From the NCBI GenBank assembly GCA_946409645.1, contig CAMJXE010000011.1:1-55983 (forward strand): a DNA stretch of 55,983 nucleotides, written 5' to 3'. The notes beneath the pieces were generated by a model. That model made no database searches and was not told the DNA's origin. It saw only the letters and a program-made list of their open reading frames with translations. This stretch comes from an uncultured Bacteroidales bacterium. Lineage in GTDB: Bacteria > Bacteroidota > Bacteroidia > Bacteroidales > WCHB1-69. Shown piece by piece: positions 16,301 through 24,837 of the stretch; positions within the stretch are counted from its first letter, which is position 1, and each line of letters opens with the position of its first letter. A program made the translations under genes and the position numbers.

Positions 16301-18520
16301 CGTGTCTAAAAAAGTGGTGGGAATATTGAGGTCATATACTGTATAACAACTTGGTTGCCAAAGATGTACATTTGAGATGATAGCCCCGGGTTGAACGCCG
16401 GTGGAGATGGAGTTTCTCCAGCAGAATACCAACTTGGCAGCCCCCGAAGGGTTCACGTTCGGCAACTCCATATTCACATGGAGAATGTTTCCGTTGGTGA
16501 GATTCAGCTTATAGTTGTAGGTCGGGCTGCCTGTCTGTCCAACATAGTCGGCAAAGTCCAAGGCTCCGTCCGTGTAGGTCAGTGAGATGTATTGCGGCGT
16601 AGAGACAGAGCCCGGAAATTCTAAACTGTCGGGCACCCAGAAGACCTTAAGGTAGTTGTTGGTGGACTCGCCGCCCACCTGCACATCGAACTCCAGATAG
16701 ACCGAAGGCCCTTCGTCCATGTTGAAGGTCTTGTAGGCGCAGACCGTGGAGTAGGAGTTGCTGCTGTAGCCAGCCGTCACGCCGTCCTGGGTGACAAACA
16801 GCGCGTTGTTCCAGTTGCCAGTCCCAGGCAACCCCATCATCCAGTAACTGGCGCAGGTGCTGTTGTCCAACGCCCACTTCCGGTCGGAAGTCGGCGAGAA
16901 ATCGGTGGCGTAGGGAAGGTTCACCGGCAGGAGCGGGGTGGTGAACGTTCCCTGTATGTAATACGCTTCCGTGGTGTCGCAAAGGGTGGCGACCTCCACG
17001 ATATAAGAGGTCAGCGACTCCAGACCAGACAAGGTCGCTTGCTCTGTTATCACCCCGCCGTATAGGGTCCATGCCGTGTCGGAAGCTTTCTTGTAGCGCA
17101 CATCGTAGCTGTAGCCGGGTAAGCCGATCCAAGAGAGGAGCACGTCACCGTTGGCGTCCGTACCCGCACTTACCACCTCCGAGACCACCGGACAGGAAGG
17201 TCCGTCATAGACACTGATGTTGTCGAACTGGGCACGGGTGTTGTAGGCACTGCCCACTCCTTCGAAAGCAATCTGGAGTGTGGGGGAGTTGGACGGCAGC
17301 GGCAATGAATCCGTCACCCAATTCGAGGTGGGTGTCCCGTAAGTTCCCAACTTGTGCCAAGAATCCTGCTCGTCATCACGGTAATAGACAGACACACTTT
17401 TCCGGTTGCCCTGGAACTCAGGCTGATAGTGGGAGAACCGCAGGTAAGGGTGCTGCAACCCGGAGGCGTCAATCACCGGCGAGACAGCCAAAATCGGGTT
17501 GTACTGGCTATATGCCGATGTGTATATGTAGCCGCTTTGGTTGTAGGTAAAGAAGTTGTTGTCCCACGACCAGCAGTTGGCGTCCGTGGTGAATGTCTCC
17601 ACGAATGGTGTAGGATAGGTCATGCACGGTGTGACGAAATGGTTCGGCTCCGACAAGGCGGAGGCTTGGCCGTTGCAGATCCGGGCCATCCAAGCCACGT
17701 AGGCGGTGTTCGGCATCATCCCCGTGACCGCGTAGGAGCTCCCCGTGACCGTGTCATAGACATTGTCGGAATAGGTCCCGGACTCGGGCCGATAGACCAC
17801 CAAGAAAGTGTCCGTGGGCGAGCCCTGCCATTGAAAGGTCACCGCCGATGTGCCAAACGAGATAGTGAAAAACGGCGCTACGCACACCGTAGGATAGATG
17901 GAAATGTTATCCACCGCCGCCGGCACCTGCAACGACTGTGAGGCGTTGTACCCCCAAGTGTAGAACTGCAGCGTCTTCACTCCGGAGACATAGCCCAAGT
18001 TCACGTGCCCGTGCCGCCACGAGTTGTCATACAGGGCATAGTCCAGATGCTCGTTGGCATACGCGGGAGCGCCTTCGGGCATCATGTCGGAAGTGTCGCG
18101 CAGGAAGACTTTCAGACCGCCGCTCTGGTAGAAGGTGGGCGTGGTCCCCGACGCCTTCCAGTCGAGCTCTAAGTCGTAGATTCCTCCATCGCTCCCGAAG
18201 TCGATGACACGTTCGGCGAACAAATGGCAGCTCTCCGCCATGGCCGAGTAGTTCCCGTTTTCGTCATGGCTGACATAGAGCGCATAGTCGTCTGCGAGCC
18301 CTGTCACCGACGTGCCCGTTCCGATGACGAAGTGGTTCAGAAAGTAGATGTAAGGGGAGGTTGGATAGCGGGAGAGAATCCAGTGGGCATTCTCGCTTTG
18401 GTTACTGAAGTCGCAGGTGTACGGCACCGTGGCCGGAATCTGCTGCAGACTGTCTATCTGTGCCTGCACCGCTCCGCAGAGCAGCAATAAGGTAATGATG
18501 CTGTAATGTTTTTTTTTCAT
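13307..18520 (-). CDS. Giant T9SS-exported adhesin, copy 1 (cleaved-adhesin/FN3 modules)
   Basis: 1737 aa. An N-terminal signal peptide (cleavage near VQAQ) is followed by repeated jelly-roll modules like the cleaved-adhesin/choice-of-anchor-J domains of Porphyromonas hemagglutinins (LRFSHYQ... with QFDNISVYDGPSCP), alternating with fibronectin-III-like units. Residues near 1370-1450 contain a TDSWGDGWSGG module. A last FN3 domain (CPAPTDLHVTDSS...) and a type A sorting domain (IYPNPT near 1658 through SLSAGMYFVRI to KPFVKQ) end the protein, marking it as type IX secretion cargo anchored or released at the surface. Residues 1697-1706 are encoded by a palindromic repeat. Ligand unknown; host or fibre adhesion is inferred. 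Confidence 0.87.
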   Translation of the reverse strand: MKKKHYSIITLLLLCGAVQAQIDSLQQIPATVPYTCDFSNQSENAHWILSRYPTSPYIYFLNHFVIGTGTSVTGLADDYALYVSHDENGNYSAMAESCHLFAERVIDFGSDGGIYDLELDWKASGTTPTFYQSGGLKVFLRDTSDMMPEGAPAYANEHLDYALYDNSWRHGHVNLGYVSGVKTLQFYTWGYNASQSLQVPAAVDNISIYPTVCVAPFFTISFGTSAVTFQWQGSPTDTFLVVYRPESGTYSDNVYDTVTGSSYAVTGMMPNTAYVAWMARICNGQASALSEPNHFVTPCMTYPTPFVETFTTDANCWSWDNNFFTYNQSGYIYTSAYSQYNPILAVSPVIDASGLQHPYLRFSHYQPEFQGNRKSVSVYYRDDEQDSWHKLGTYGTPTSNWVTDSLPLPSNSPTLQIAFEGVGSAYNTRAQFDNISVYDGPSCPVVSEVVSAGTDANGDVLLSWIGLPGYSYDVRYKKASDTAWTLYGGVITEQATLSGLESLTSYIVEVATLCDTTEAYYIQGTFTTPLLPVNLPYATDFSPTSDRKWALDNSTCASYWMMGLPGTGNWNNALFVTQDGVTAGYSSNSYSTVCAYKTFNMDEGPSVYLEFDVQVGGESTNNYLKVFWVPDSLEFPGSVSTPQYISLTYTDGALDFADYVGQTGSPTYNYKLNLTNGNILHVNMELPNVNPSGAAKLVFCWRNSISTGVQPGAIISNVHLWQPSCYTVYDLNIPTTFLDTALVEWDSYSSTASYLLQYKPQTMAWTDPGVVNMVVAGTDTVLTGLLSQTPYDLRVAMLCEADTAEWQSISFMSGCDVVNVTDAAPFLETFSVDPECWKKSINPWHEWFYVVSGKFTHTHVYPGADSCALVSPVFDISGLTRPYLSLDHYQSASVTADYLGIYYRTSALDGWHPWALFTQTIASAHKDSLPLPQQSGLIQLAFFSFNVPPGGSSVLIDNVALFSGPECPPVYYVEADGITADSATITWVGFSQNGYVIRYRHLPDTTWIFYDTTYETYYIFDNLQDSKNYQVQVSSVCSESAYKSVIFSTPLGIEEIPYYTDFSPTEDRGWKLNNGSCNNYWMIGQVNTAADAEYALFITNNGTTPGYGWNWSWSTVSAEKLFRVGTNPEITIDFDIKIGGEDHLDYLKLFFAPESAEYEPMFTHGTNPGYMWYHWPNGYSYDYNFIDYKPFTSYQEYPHLFNLTNGNVVHVSATMANPNQNPDSNSTAKVVFVWTNDSDWGAQPGAVIYNVFVHTNNCDPVDNLAVTELHPTSATVAWTAGNAETSWNIDYKVGSDATWISNAVNSTTHTLTSLLPETEYMVRVQADCGDGETSTYKMLTFITPSCEAADQCEYTLVLTDSWGDGWSGGRLYVYQNGVKIMDTAAVSHPVQHVTSYDTVSLSLCHGTDVRLVWSSGNMYNECGVIFLSPEGSTMYQISSLFSTLFGGDSTLYAFTADCPVIEPVVVTDSVSQVGTNTAILHGHIADPGNRPIVNQGFEWRMSGSTVYQSANLTASPMVFTASGLQHSTAYVFRAFAASDTAVYYGAEITFTTEQGPCPAPTDLHVTDSSDNTLSIAWTETGDAEEWNIQYRSIATGVMSSGVSNTPAYVIADLQPNTEYQIQVQSVCGIVSSDWTPVVIGKTTSNDSIGIVEYDRYIKIYPNPTMDYINVECTMDNVQLGGEIEVVDVYGKTVHAVVETRHGTSLPIRINVSSLSAGMYFVRIATDRGCVTKPFVKQ
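13405..13432. repeat. Palindromic repeat, family A, inside the adhesin sorting domain
   Basis: 28 bp: GTAGAGACG / CGTCTCTAC arms around a GCCATGGC centre, one mispair. Read in frame on the minus strand it encodes VETRHGTSL. It is the exact reverse complement of the element at 43019-43046. Confidence 0.88.
13494..13855. repeat. Near-identical 362-bp block, copy 1
   Basis: Matches 19188-19549 at a constant offset of 5694 bp with a single difference (13527 A versus 19221 C, Met versus Arg after NPT). It encodes the last FN3 domain and the start of the sorting domain. Flanking coding sequence is far more diverged. Confidence 0.93.
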
Positions 18521-18547
18521 ATTGCTGTTGTTTTAAGTTTGCATAAT

Positions 18548-18563
18548 CCCCCCCCAAAAAAAA
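18548..18563 (-). repeat. C8A8 homopolymer run in the adhesin leader or promoter
   Basis: Eight C followed by eight A (T8G8 in the gene's direction), ending 28 bp before the adhesin ATG. Such runs change length by slippage and could alter promoter spacing or the mRNA leader. Confidence 0.7.
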
Positions 18564-18819
18564 CATGAATGATGTTTTGTGCATTATGGATTTCATTTTT
18601 AACAATCGTTTTTCACATAACGAAATTCGATTTCAACTGTTACAAACTTTTTTAATGAATTATCTATCAAGGAGGCCTCTATTTATTTCTAACTGACCAC
18701 CAATTGTTTATGCCCAAAATCATTCGTAAAACAACATCTACCCCCCTCCTGGCGAAGTGTCAACAAGTGTCATTGTAGGCTCGTCGTTGCATCGTCACAG
18801 TCTCTTAGATGCACTCTCT

Positions 18820-18897
18820 GATATTCGATTGATATTCGATTCTTTTTCGATTGATATTCGATTGTTATTCGATTTTTTTCGAATAACAATCGAATAT
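18820..18897. repeat. ATTCGATT direct repeats and a 19-bp perfect hairpin
   Basis: GATATTCGATT occurs at 18820-18830, 18831-18841 and 18853-18863, with GTTATTCGATT at 18864-18874. Positions 18854-18872 and 18879-18897 are perfect 19-bp inverted repeats with a loop of six T. It may end transcription of adhesin copy 2 or be a site for a binding protein. Confidence 0.8.
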
Positions 18898-19003
18898 GAA
18901 TTGAGAATCATTCGAAGATAAATCGAGTATCCTTGCTCTCATCATTGACGCAACAAGCTTACTAAGACGAATGATAAACAATAGAGGTTGCCTCTTGCCA
19001 TTG

Positions 19004-22000
19004 TTAATTCCGTTTCACGAACGGTTTGGTAACCATTCCGTTGTCCATCACCACGCGCACGAAATACATGCCTGCGGCCAGACCCGAGACGTTAATGCGG
19101 GTCTGCAGAGGCGAATCATTATTCGCCCCTACGGCGACCACTTTCCCATAAACGTCCACCACCTCCACGGACATCCCCTCCTGTTTGTTGTCCATTGTAC
19201 ATTCCACATTGATATAGTCCCTCGTGGGATTCGGGTAAATCTTGATATAGCGGTCATATTCCACAATACCAATCGAGTCATTCGAGGTGGTCTTGCCGAT
19301 CACCACCGGGGTCCAGTCGCTGCTGACAATGCCGCACACCGACTGCACTTGTATCTGGTACTCGGTGTTCGGTTGCAGGTCGGCGATGACGTAGGCGGGC
19401 GTATTGGAGACACCCGAGCTCATCACACCGGTGGCAATGGAACGGTACTGGATGTTCCACTCCTCCGCGTCGCCGGTCTCCGTCCACGCGATGGAGAGCG
19501 TGTTGTCCGAGGAGTCGGTCACGTGCAGGTCGGTGGGGGCGGGACAAGGCGGGACTTCCGGCTCCAATGTGGTGAAAGCGATATCGTTTCCATACACGGT
19601 ATCAAAAGGAGTTGTCGCAAAAGCACGGTAATAATAGGTCGTGGCTGGAGAGAGTCCAGTGACCGGGGCCGCCATGGTGTCTCCGGACGCGCTTATGAGC
19701 GTGTAGCTACCATCGTAGAATTCGAAACCTTGCTCCAAAATGGGCAGATCCCCGTAGTCCGCGATGTGACCGTGCAACACCGCCTCGGTCTGCGTGATGC
19801 CGCTGGCACTGTCGGTGACAACCACAGGCAACGCCAACTGGCAATCTGCCGTGAAGGTGAACATCGTGGTATCCCCTACTATAAAGGGCAGACCAATCTG
19901 TTGGTACAGTTGCATCCCTTCCGGACTCAATAGCGTGATACCACATTCATTAGTGTAACTGCCGCCATCCCAAGAAAGCTCCACAAAAGCGTTGTGGCAA
20001 AGGTCCACCAATACCGTGTCATACGTTGTCACGTGGGTCAAATTGTGGTTCACGGCTGCCAAATTAGCAACCACAATGCCATCGGAAATCACTTTCATCA
20101 CGCCTCCGCTCCATCCGTCACCGTAACTATCGGACAAGACAAACATGTACGGACACATATAATCACAAAGCGTGGTGGTGAACATCGCATCCGCGGGTAT
20201 CGATTGGTCATTGCCGCAATCGGCCATCACTCGAACATCATAGCTGGTGGTAGGTGTCAGCCCCGTCAGCGTGTAAGCCGGCGTCCCCGACACAGGGACT
20301 TGCGTCCAGGTTGTGGCGGAGACCTCTTTGTATTCCAGAATCCAGTCCGTTTCGCCGCCGTTGCCGGGGCTCCAGGAGATGTCGGCAGTGGTGGAGAGCA
20401 CATTGGAGGCGGTGAGCTGGCTCACGGGCGCGCAGGAGTTGTTCCGCACCGAGATGTTCGTGATGACCGCGCCAGGCTGGTCACCCCATAGATGGTCGTT
20501 TCTCCATAGGAAAACCACCTTTGCCTGGGAAAGATCCACCATGTTGGCGACCGGGTTGGGCATCACCGCCGCGATATGCACCATGCCCGTGCCCGTAGAA
20601 AGCGCGAAGGTGTAAGGGGCCGAATGCGACTGGTCGGTGCTGAGGCTGAAAAATGGCGTGAAGTTGAAGGCATTCGTGCTGTAACTCGTCCCGGCGTATG
20701 ACGGGAAACTTGTGGTTGAGGTCGAATATTCCGTATTGGCCGGTGCCAGAAACAGCTTGATGAAATCATAACGGGCCTCGCCGCCGACACGTATGTCGAA
20801 TTCCACCACAACGGAATCCGCATTGCCCATCTCGAAGAGTTTTTCCGCCGTCACTACCGAAATATCCGTGTTGCTATATCCCGGCGTGCTGCCGTCGTGG
20901 GTGACAAACAGCGCGTTCACGTGGTTGACGGCGTCCACCTCGCCCATCGTCCAATAGTTGGCGCAGTCGCCGTTGTTGAGCAACCAACCATGGTCGGAAG
21001 TGGGCGCGAAGTCCGTGAAATAGGGCAGGTCCTCGGCGATGAGCGGCGTAGAGAGCTGCGCAGAGAGCCAGTTCGGCTCGTCACAGTCGCCGGACACTTG
21101 CACAATATAGGTGGTAGATCCCTGTAAATTGTTGATTATCAAAAATGTGTCCGTAGTCGTGACATAGTTCCACACCGTATCGGAGAGATCGTGGTAGCGC
21201 ACCACGTAGCCATTTTCGCTATGCCCGACCCAGGAGATGGCAGCCGCGGTCCCCGTCACATCCACCACCGATACGCTGGTCAGCGGCAGGCATGAAGGCC
21301 CGTTATAGACGGAGACATCATCAAGATAGATGGCACCTCCGCCGTCGTTTTGGACGGCTAAGAAGGCGAACTGGATGTAATTGAGCGAATCAGGCAAGGG
21401 AATGGAGTCAGTTTTCAACGCGGGAATCTCCATATCATACAAGACAAGCGTTTGCCACGGACTCAACGAACTGCTCCGGTAATCCACTTTCAGATAGTCA
21501 AAATGGTGGAAATTGATGTCTCCCTGCTGCTGATGGGAGAATTTCAGATAAGGATGGCTCACGGCGGAAATATCCATCATCGGGGAATAGAGGGGACAGG
21601 TGTCGCTCAAGCCCGCCTGATAGTGGTGCTGGTGATACATGGCCCCGTTATAGTTGAGATAACTCCACGAATGATCCGGGTTCACCGCCATAATCCAGCA
21701 ATCTGGTGCTGTGGAGAAATCTTGCACGTAGGGGGTGCTGTCTGTCACCACGATAGCGCAGGCCGTGTTGAAGTCGGTGTAACGCCAATTTCCAATGCCC
21801 AAGATGTTGCCACAGTTCACCCGAACCCGCACGTCATAAACGGTGTCTGCCAATAATCCGTTCAGAATCAAAAAGTTCGTGTCTATCGTTTGGGTTGTCA
21901 CAGAAGCCGAAGTCCAATCATCGCCTTGTAGTTTGTACTCCACCACGAAGTCTTCAGCCACAGTTGGCGGTGTCCAAGTCACGGTGGCGTGGCTTCCCAC

Positions 22001-24274
22001 AATGTCCACGACCTGCAAACCGGTGACCACGTCACAGTCGTTCTGCCACACATGCACGTTGGTGATGACGGGGCCGGGCTGATTATCCGAATACATGCCG
22101 TAGTGGCTGGTTGTGCTGTGGTCATTGGTCCAGACGAACACCAGCTGCACCTCCCCGTTCAGGTTCGGGTTCGGCATTTCCATATTGACATGCAATATGT
22201 TACCTTGTGTAAGGTTCAGTTTGTAATTGCCACCCGAATAGCCCGTCTGGCTCAAAAACTCGTGGAAATTGGCCGCGTAAACCTGATAGTCAAAAGCGGA
22301 AAAACTCGTGCTGTTTTCTGACGCAGCGTACACCACATCCGCCGGTGCGAGAAACATCTTCAGATAATCCATGTTGCTGTTACCGCCGCAAAGCACGTCA
22401 AACTCGACATTCACCGTGGATATATCACTGACATTGAAGCGTTTGGAAGCACTCACAACCGTATAATAGTTGTCCAACCCGTAACCCGCCGTAGCACCGT
22501 CCTGCGTGACGAACAGTGCGTTGGCCATCGACGAGGCACCATCATCCTGCATCACGGGCGATCCTATCGTCCAGTGGTTGAGACAAGTGCCGTTATCTAA
22601 CTGCCAGTCTCGGTCGGCCGTGTTGGAAAAGTCTGTGAAATAAGGCAATAGCGTGGCGACCACCTGCGAGGTGAACGCGCAGGGAACCCACACCAACGAA
22701 TCGCAAGAGGACGAGACTTCCACCTCGTAGTTCGTGAGTGACGCAAGAGGCTCAATGATTGCATAGCCGCCGAGGTCGTTTGTATAGACCCACTCCGCCG
22801 TGTCAGACGTCCTGTAACGCACATTACATCCTGCGGGATTGTTGCACACCCAGTGGATGAAGGCCGTGTCACCGCTCTGCCCCGCAAACGTCACATCCGA
22901 AACCACCTCACAGTCAGGGCCATCATAGATGTAAATGTCGTCCAAAGAGATACGGGAAAGCTGTTGGTTGCCATGCTGGATGGAGAAAAATCCGAGCTGC
23001 AGTGTCGCGGAATGCGACGGAATCGCCACCGAATCAGTCTTCCATTCGCTGGTTCCCGTCGGAGTGATATACGTCCCCATATAATGCCACTCATCTTCTT
23101 CATATTCACGATAATACAGGTCCAGACTCTTACGGTCTCCATCGTATTCGCTCTGGATGCGGGAAAATTTGAGGTAAGGGTTGACCAGACCTGAGACATC
23201 AATTACGGGAGTGATGGCGCGCGCGGTGTCGAAATAGCCGAAATAGTCCGGGCTGCTGGTATAGGACACATGATTTGTTGTATATATGTATTCAAACAAC
23301 TCACTGAATGTCGGATCAAGTGTCCAACAATGCTGCGGGGCAGAAAAATGTTCCTCGAACGGGGCCACGTAGGTGCCGCAACCTGTCGTGAAATGCGTGC
23401 CTAAGTACATCGCAGAAGTGTCTGAGCCGCAAATCTTCGCCATCCAAGCGATATACTCCGTATTGGGCAACAAACCGCTAATGGTATCCGTATTACCGAC
23501 AATTTCCTCATATTCAATATCTTGATCTGTTCCGAAAACGGGACGCCAAACAATCAGGAACGTGTCGGTATCACTACCCTGCCAGTCAAAAACCGCACGT
23601 GTGCCGACCGTCGTGACCGTGAACTGCGGCGCCTCGCACGTGGCGGGTATGATGGCGATGTTGTCAATGGCCGCCGGCACGAGCCGCGCATTCGCGTTGA
23701 GATAGCCCCACGTGTAGAACTGCAATGTTTTCAATCCCGAAACATTCTGCAGAGGAATGCGGATGTGCCGCCATACGGTGTCGTTCACCGCCAACTCCAG
23801 GTATTCCTCCGCATAGTCCGGCGTTTCCTGCGGCATCAGGTCGGCGGTGTCGCGCAGGAAGACCTTCAACCCGCCAATGACATTCGAGCCGTTCTGGTTG
23901 CCCGACGCCTTCCAATCCAGCTCCAGCACCCAGTTCTGCGGCACATTCCCGAAATCGAGAATACGTTCGGCAAAGAGCCGGCAGGACTCGCTATTGGCGC
24001 CGTAACTTTCCAGTCCTGCCGTGTCGCCGCTGACATACAGTGACTTGTCCGCCCCGCCCGCCACGGACGTGCCCGTGCCGATGACGAAACGGTTCGAGGG
24101 TTCGGACATGTAGCAGCTTGAGCGCGTCAGGATCCAACGCTGGTTCTCGCTTTGGCTGCTGAAATCGCAGCTGTAGGGCAGCGTCGCCGGGATCTGCTGC
24201 AGACTGTCGATTTGCGCCTGCGCCCATACGCAGAGCAGCAACATCGTGATGAGGGTGTAAAATTTATTTTTCAT
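19004..24274 (-). CDS. Giant T9SS-exported adhesin, copy 2
   Basis: 1756 aa, tandem paralog of the gene at 13307. The start is set at the ATG at 24274 (MKNKFYTLITMLLL, cleavage near WAQAQ); the upstream in-frame ATG adds 20 non-signal residues. The order is the same: IDSLQQIP...CDFS start, repeated choice-of-anchor-J/cleaved-adhesin-like modules (for example KFSRIQSEYDGDRKSLDLYY and YIYDGPDCE), FN3-like units, a LSDSYGDGWSGG module near 1380, one extra FN3-like unit, then the last FN3 domain shared almost identically with copy 1 and a sorting domain (IYPNPT to KPFVKRN). Residues 1715-1724 (VGANNDSPLQ region) come from a family B palindrome at the equivalent loop. Likely a surface adhesin; the ligand is unknown. 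Confidence 0.87.
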   Translation of the reverse strand: MKNKFYTLITMLLLCVWAQAQIDSLQQIPATLPYSCDFSSQSENQRWILTRSSCYMSEPSNRFVIGTGTSVAGGADKSLYVSGDTAGLESYGANSESCRLFAERILDFGNVPQNWVLELDWKASGNQNGSNVIGGLKVFLRDTADLMPQETPDYAEEYLELAVNDTVWRHIRIPLQNVSGLKTLQFYTWGYLNANARLVPAAIDNIAIIPATCEAPQFTVTTVGTRAVFDWQGSDTDTFLIVWRPVFGTDQDIEYEEIVGNTDTISGLLPNTEYIAWMAKICGSDTSAMYLGTHFTTGCGTYVAPFEEHFSAPQHCWTLDPTFSELFEYIYTTNHVSYTSSPDYFGYFDTARAITPVIDVSGLVNPYLKFSRIQSEYDGDRKSLDLYYREYEEDEWHYMGTYITPTGTSEWKTDSVAIPSHSATLQLGFFSIQHGNQQLSRISLDDIYIYDGPDCEVVSDVTFAGQSGDTAFIHWVCNNPAGCNVRYRTSDTAEWVYTNDLGGYAIIEPLASLTNYEVEVSSSCDSLVWVPCAFTSQVVATLLPYFTDFSNTADRDWQLDNGTCLNHWTIGSPVMQDDGASSMANALFVTQDGATAGYGLDNYYTVVSASKRFNVSDISTVNVEFDVLCGGNSNMDYLKMFLAPADVVYAASENSTSFSAFDYQVYAANFHEFLSQTGYSGGNYKLNLTQGNILHVNMEMPNPNLNGEVQLVFVWTNDHSTTSHYGMYSDNQPGPVITNVHVWQNDCDVVTGLQVVDIVGSHATVTWTPPTVAEDFVVEYKLQGDDWTSASVTTQTIDTNFLILNGLLADTVYDVRVRVNCGNILGIGNWRYTDFNTACAIVVTDSTPYVQDFSTAPDCWIMAVNPDHSWSYLNYNGAMYHQHHYQAGLSDTCPLYSPMMDISAVSHPYLKFSHQQQGDINFHHFDYLKVDYRSSSLSPWQTLVLYDMEIPALKTDSIPLPDSLNYIQFAFLAVQNDGGGAIYLDDVSVYNGPSCLPLTSVSVVDVTGTAAAISWVGHSENGYVVRYHDLSDTVWNYVTTTDTFLIINNLQGSTTYIVQVSGDCDEPNWLSAQLSTPLIAEDLPYFTDFAPTSDHGWLLNNGDCANYWTMGEVDAVNHVNALFVTHDGSTPGYSNTDISVVTAEKLFEMGNADSVVVEFDIRVGGEARYDFIKLFLAPANTEYSTSTTSFPSYAGTSYSTNAFNFTPFFSLSTDQSHSAPYTFALSTGTGMVHIAAVMPNPVANMVDLSQAKVVFLWRNDHLWGDQPGAVITNISVRNNSCAPVSQLTASNVLSTTADISWSPGNGGETDWILEYKEVSATTWTQVPVSGTPAYTLTGLTPTTSYDVRVMADCGNDQSIPADAMFTTTLCDYMCPYMFVLSDSYGDGWSGGVMKVISDGIVVANLAAVNHNLTHVTTYDTVLVDLCHNAFVELSWDGGSYTNECGITLLSPEGMQLYQQIGLPFIVGDTTMFTFTADCQLALPVVVTDSASGITQTEAVLHGHIADYGDLPILEQGFEFYDGSYTLISASGDTMAAPVTGLSPATTYYYRAFATTPFDTVYGNDIAFTTLEPEVPPCPAPTDLHVTDSSDNTLSIAWTETGDAEEWNIQYRSIATGVMSSGVSNTPAYVIADLQPNTEYQIQVQSVCGIVSSDWTPVVIGKTTSNDSIGIVEYDRYIKIYPNPTRDYINVECTMDNKQEGMSVEVVDVYGKVVAVGANNDSPLQTRINVSGLAAGMYFVRVVMDNGMVTKPFVKRN
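19105..19132. repeat. Palindromic repeat, family B, inside the adhesin sorting domain
   Basis: 28 bp: GCAGAGGCGAAT / ATTCGCCCCTAC around CATT, two mismatched pairs. Same family as 10397-10428. It is translated in frame at the loop where copy 1 carries a family A element. Confidence 0.82.
19188..19549. repeat. Near-identical 362-bp block, copy 2
   Basis: Partner of 13494-13855 with one mismatch. The boundaries are abrupt: on one side the palindrome-bearing loop, on the other the linker before CPAPTDLH. Confidence 0.93.
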
Positions 24275-24345
24275 ATGTTTAGGATTTAGGTGTTTTCGGA
24301 ACTGTGTTGTGGCCTTGTGATTATCTCTTTTCACAAATGGGTTTC

Positions 24346-24377
24346 CAGCAGGGACGTTTTGTGAAGCGTCCCTGCTG
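24346..24377. repeat. Palindromic repeat with GCAGGGACG arms
   Basis: 11-bp perfect arms (CAGCAGGGACG / CGTCCCTGCTG) around 10 bp. It resembles the family A and B palindromes in size and in its GGGACG core. Confidence 0.75.
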
Positions 24378-24394
24378 CGGTTCTCCCATTCACA

Positions 24395-24580
24395 TCATGC
24401 CTGAATCTCGTTACTGAAATATTCATTATTCACCACGTATTGTATTATGACCACATCTTTCGCGAGATCAGAATGTATGATGTATGCTTGGCCATGATCG
24501 TTCAGCCTTGTGGTCATGTAGGCTGTTTCAACGGATGGCCAGTCGCTGTTTTGTATTCCGTACACGGACTTCGCTTTCAT
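24395..24580 (-). CDS. Possible small protein, 61 aa
   Basis: Open frame with ordinary composition (starts MKAKSVYGIQNSDW, ends NEYFSNEIQA) in a gap that otherwise lacks genes. No signal peptide, no family and no clear -7 box. It may be chance; it is listed because nothing else occupies the stretch. Confidence 0.3.
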   Translation of the reverse strand: MKAKSVYGIQNSDWPSVETAYMTTRLNDHGQAYIIHSDLAKDVVIIQYVVNNEYFSNEIQA

Positions 24581-24837
24581 ATTGCATATTGTATATCGTT
24601 AATGTTTTATATTTTCAGCTTTGTAATCGTACTAATACAATAGTCCTTTCTCCCTTAACGAATCCGGTCTCAGGTCACGGACTCTCCTTCACGGCACAAC
24701 AACAATGCCCTTTATACGATTAGACGCGTCATGTCCCGATTTTATCACTTTTAAAAGAAATTTTTTTTCTGCAAGTCGGTTTGCATTTTTTTTGTATTTT
24801 AGCCGCCTTAATTTTATAATGAGAAAATTGTAGTAAA

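Larger units (their letters stand above)
18521..19003. other. 483-bp gap: homopolymers and ATTCGATT repeats
   Basis: No convincing gene. From the right: the 3' end of adhesin copy 2, a cluster of ATTCGATT direct and inverted repeats (18820-18897), then an unremarkable stretch, and finally a C8A8 homopolymer run (18548-18563) 28 bp upstream of the copy 1 ATG. Confidence 0.7.
24275..24837. other. 563-bp gap between adhesin copy 2 and the OmpA gene
   Basis: Contains a strong palindrome (24346-24377), one possible 61-codon leftward ORF (24395-24580), and at the right end a promoter-like segment: TTTG at 24779-24782 and a TATTTTAG box near 24796 (one mismatch to the -7 consensus) ahead of the OmpA-family gene. 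Nothing else recognised. Confidence 0.6.

Noticed and set aside
18820-18897. Possible CRISPR array from regularly spaced ATTCGATT units
   Set aside because: Units are only 8-11 bp with no unique spacers, and no cas gene is present.
18971-19933. 320-codon rightward ORF across the end of adhesin copy 2, similar to one at 13418-13957
   Set aside because: The similarity between the two is only the complement of the shared 362-bp coding block.
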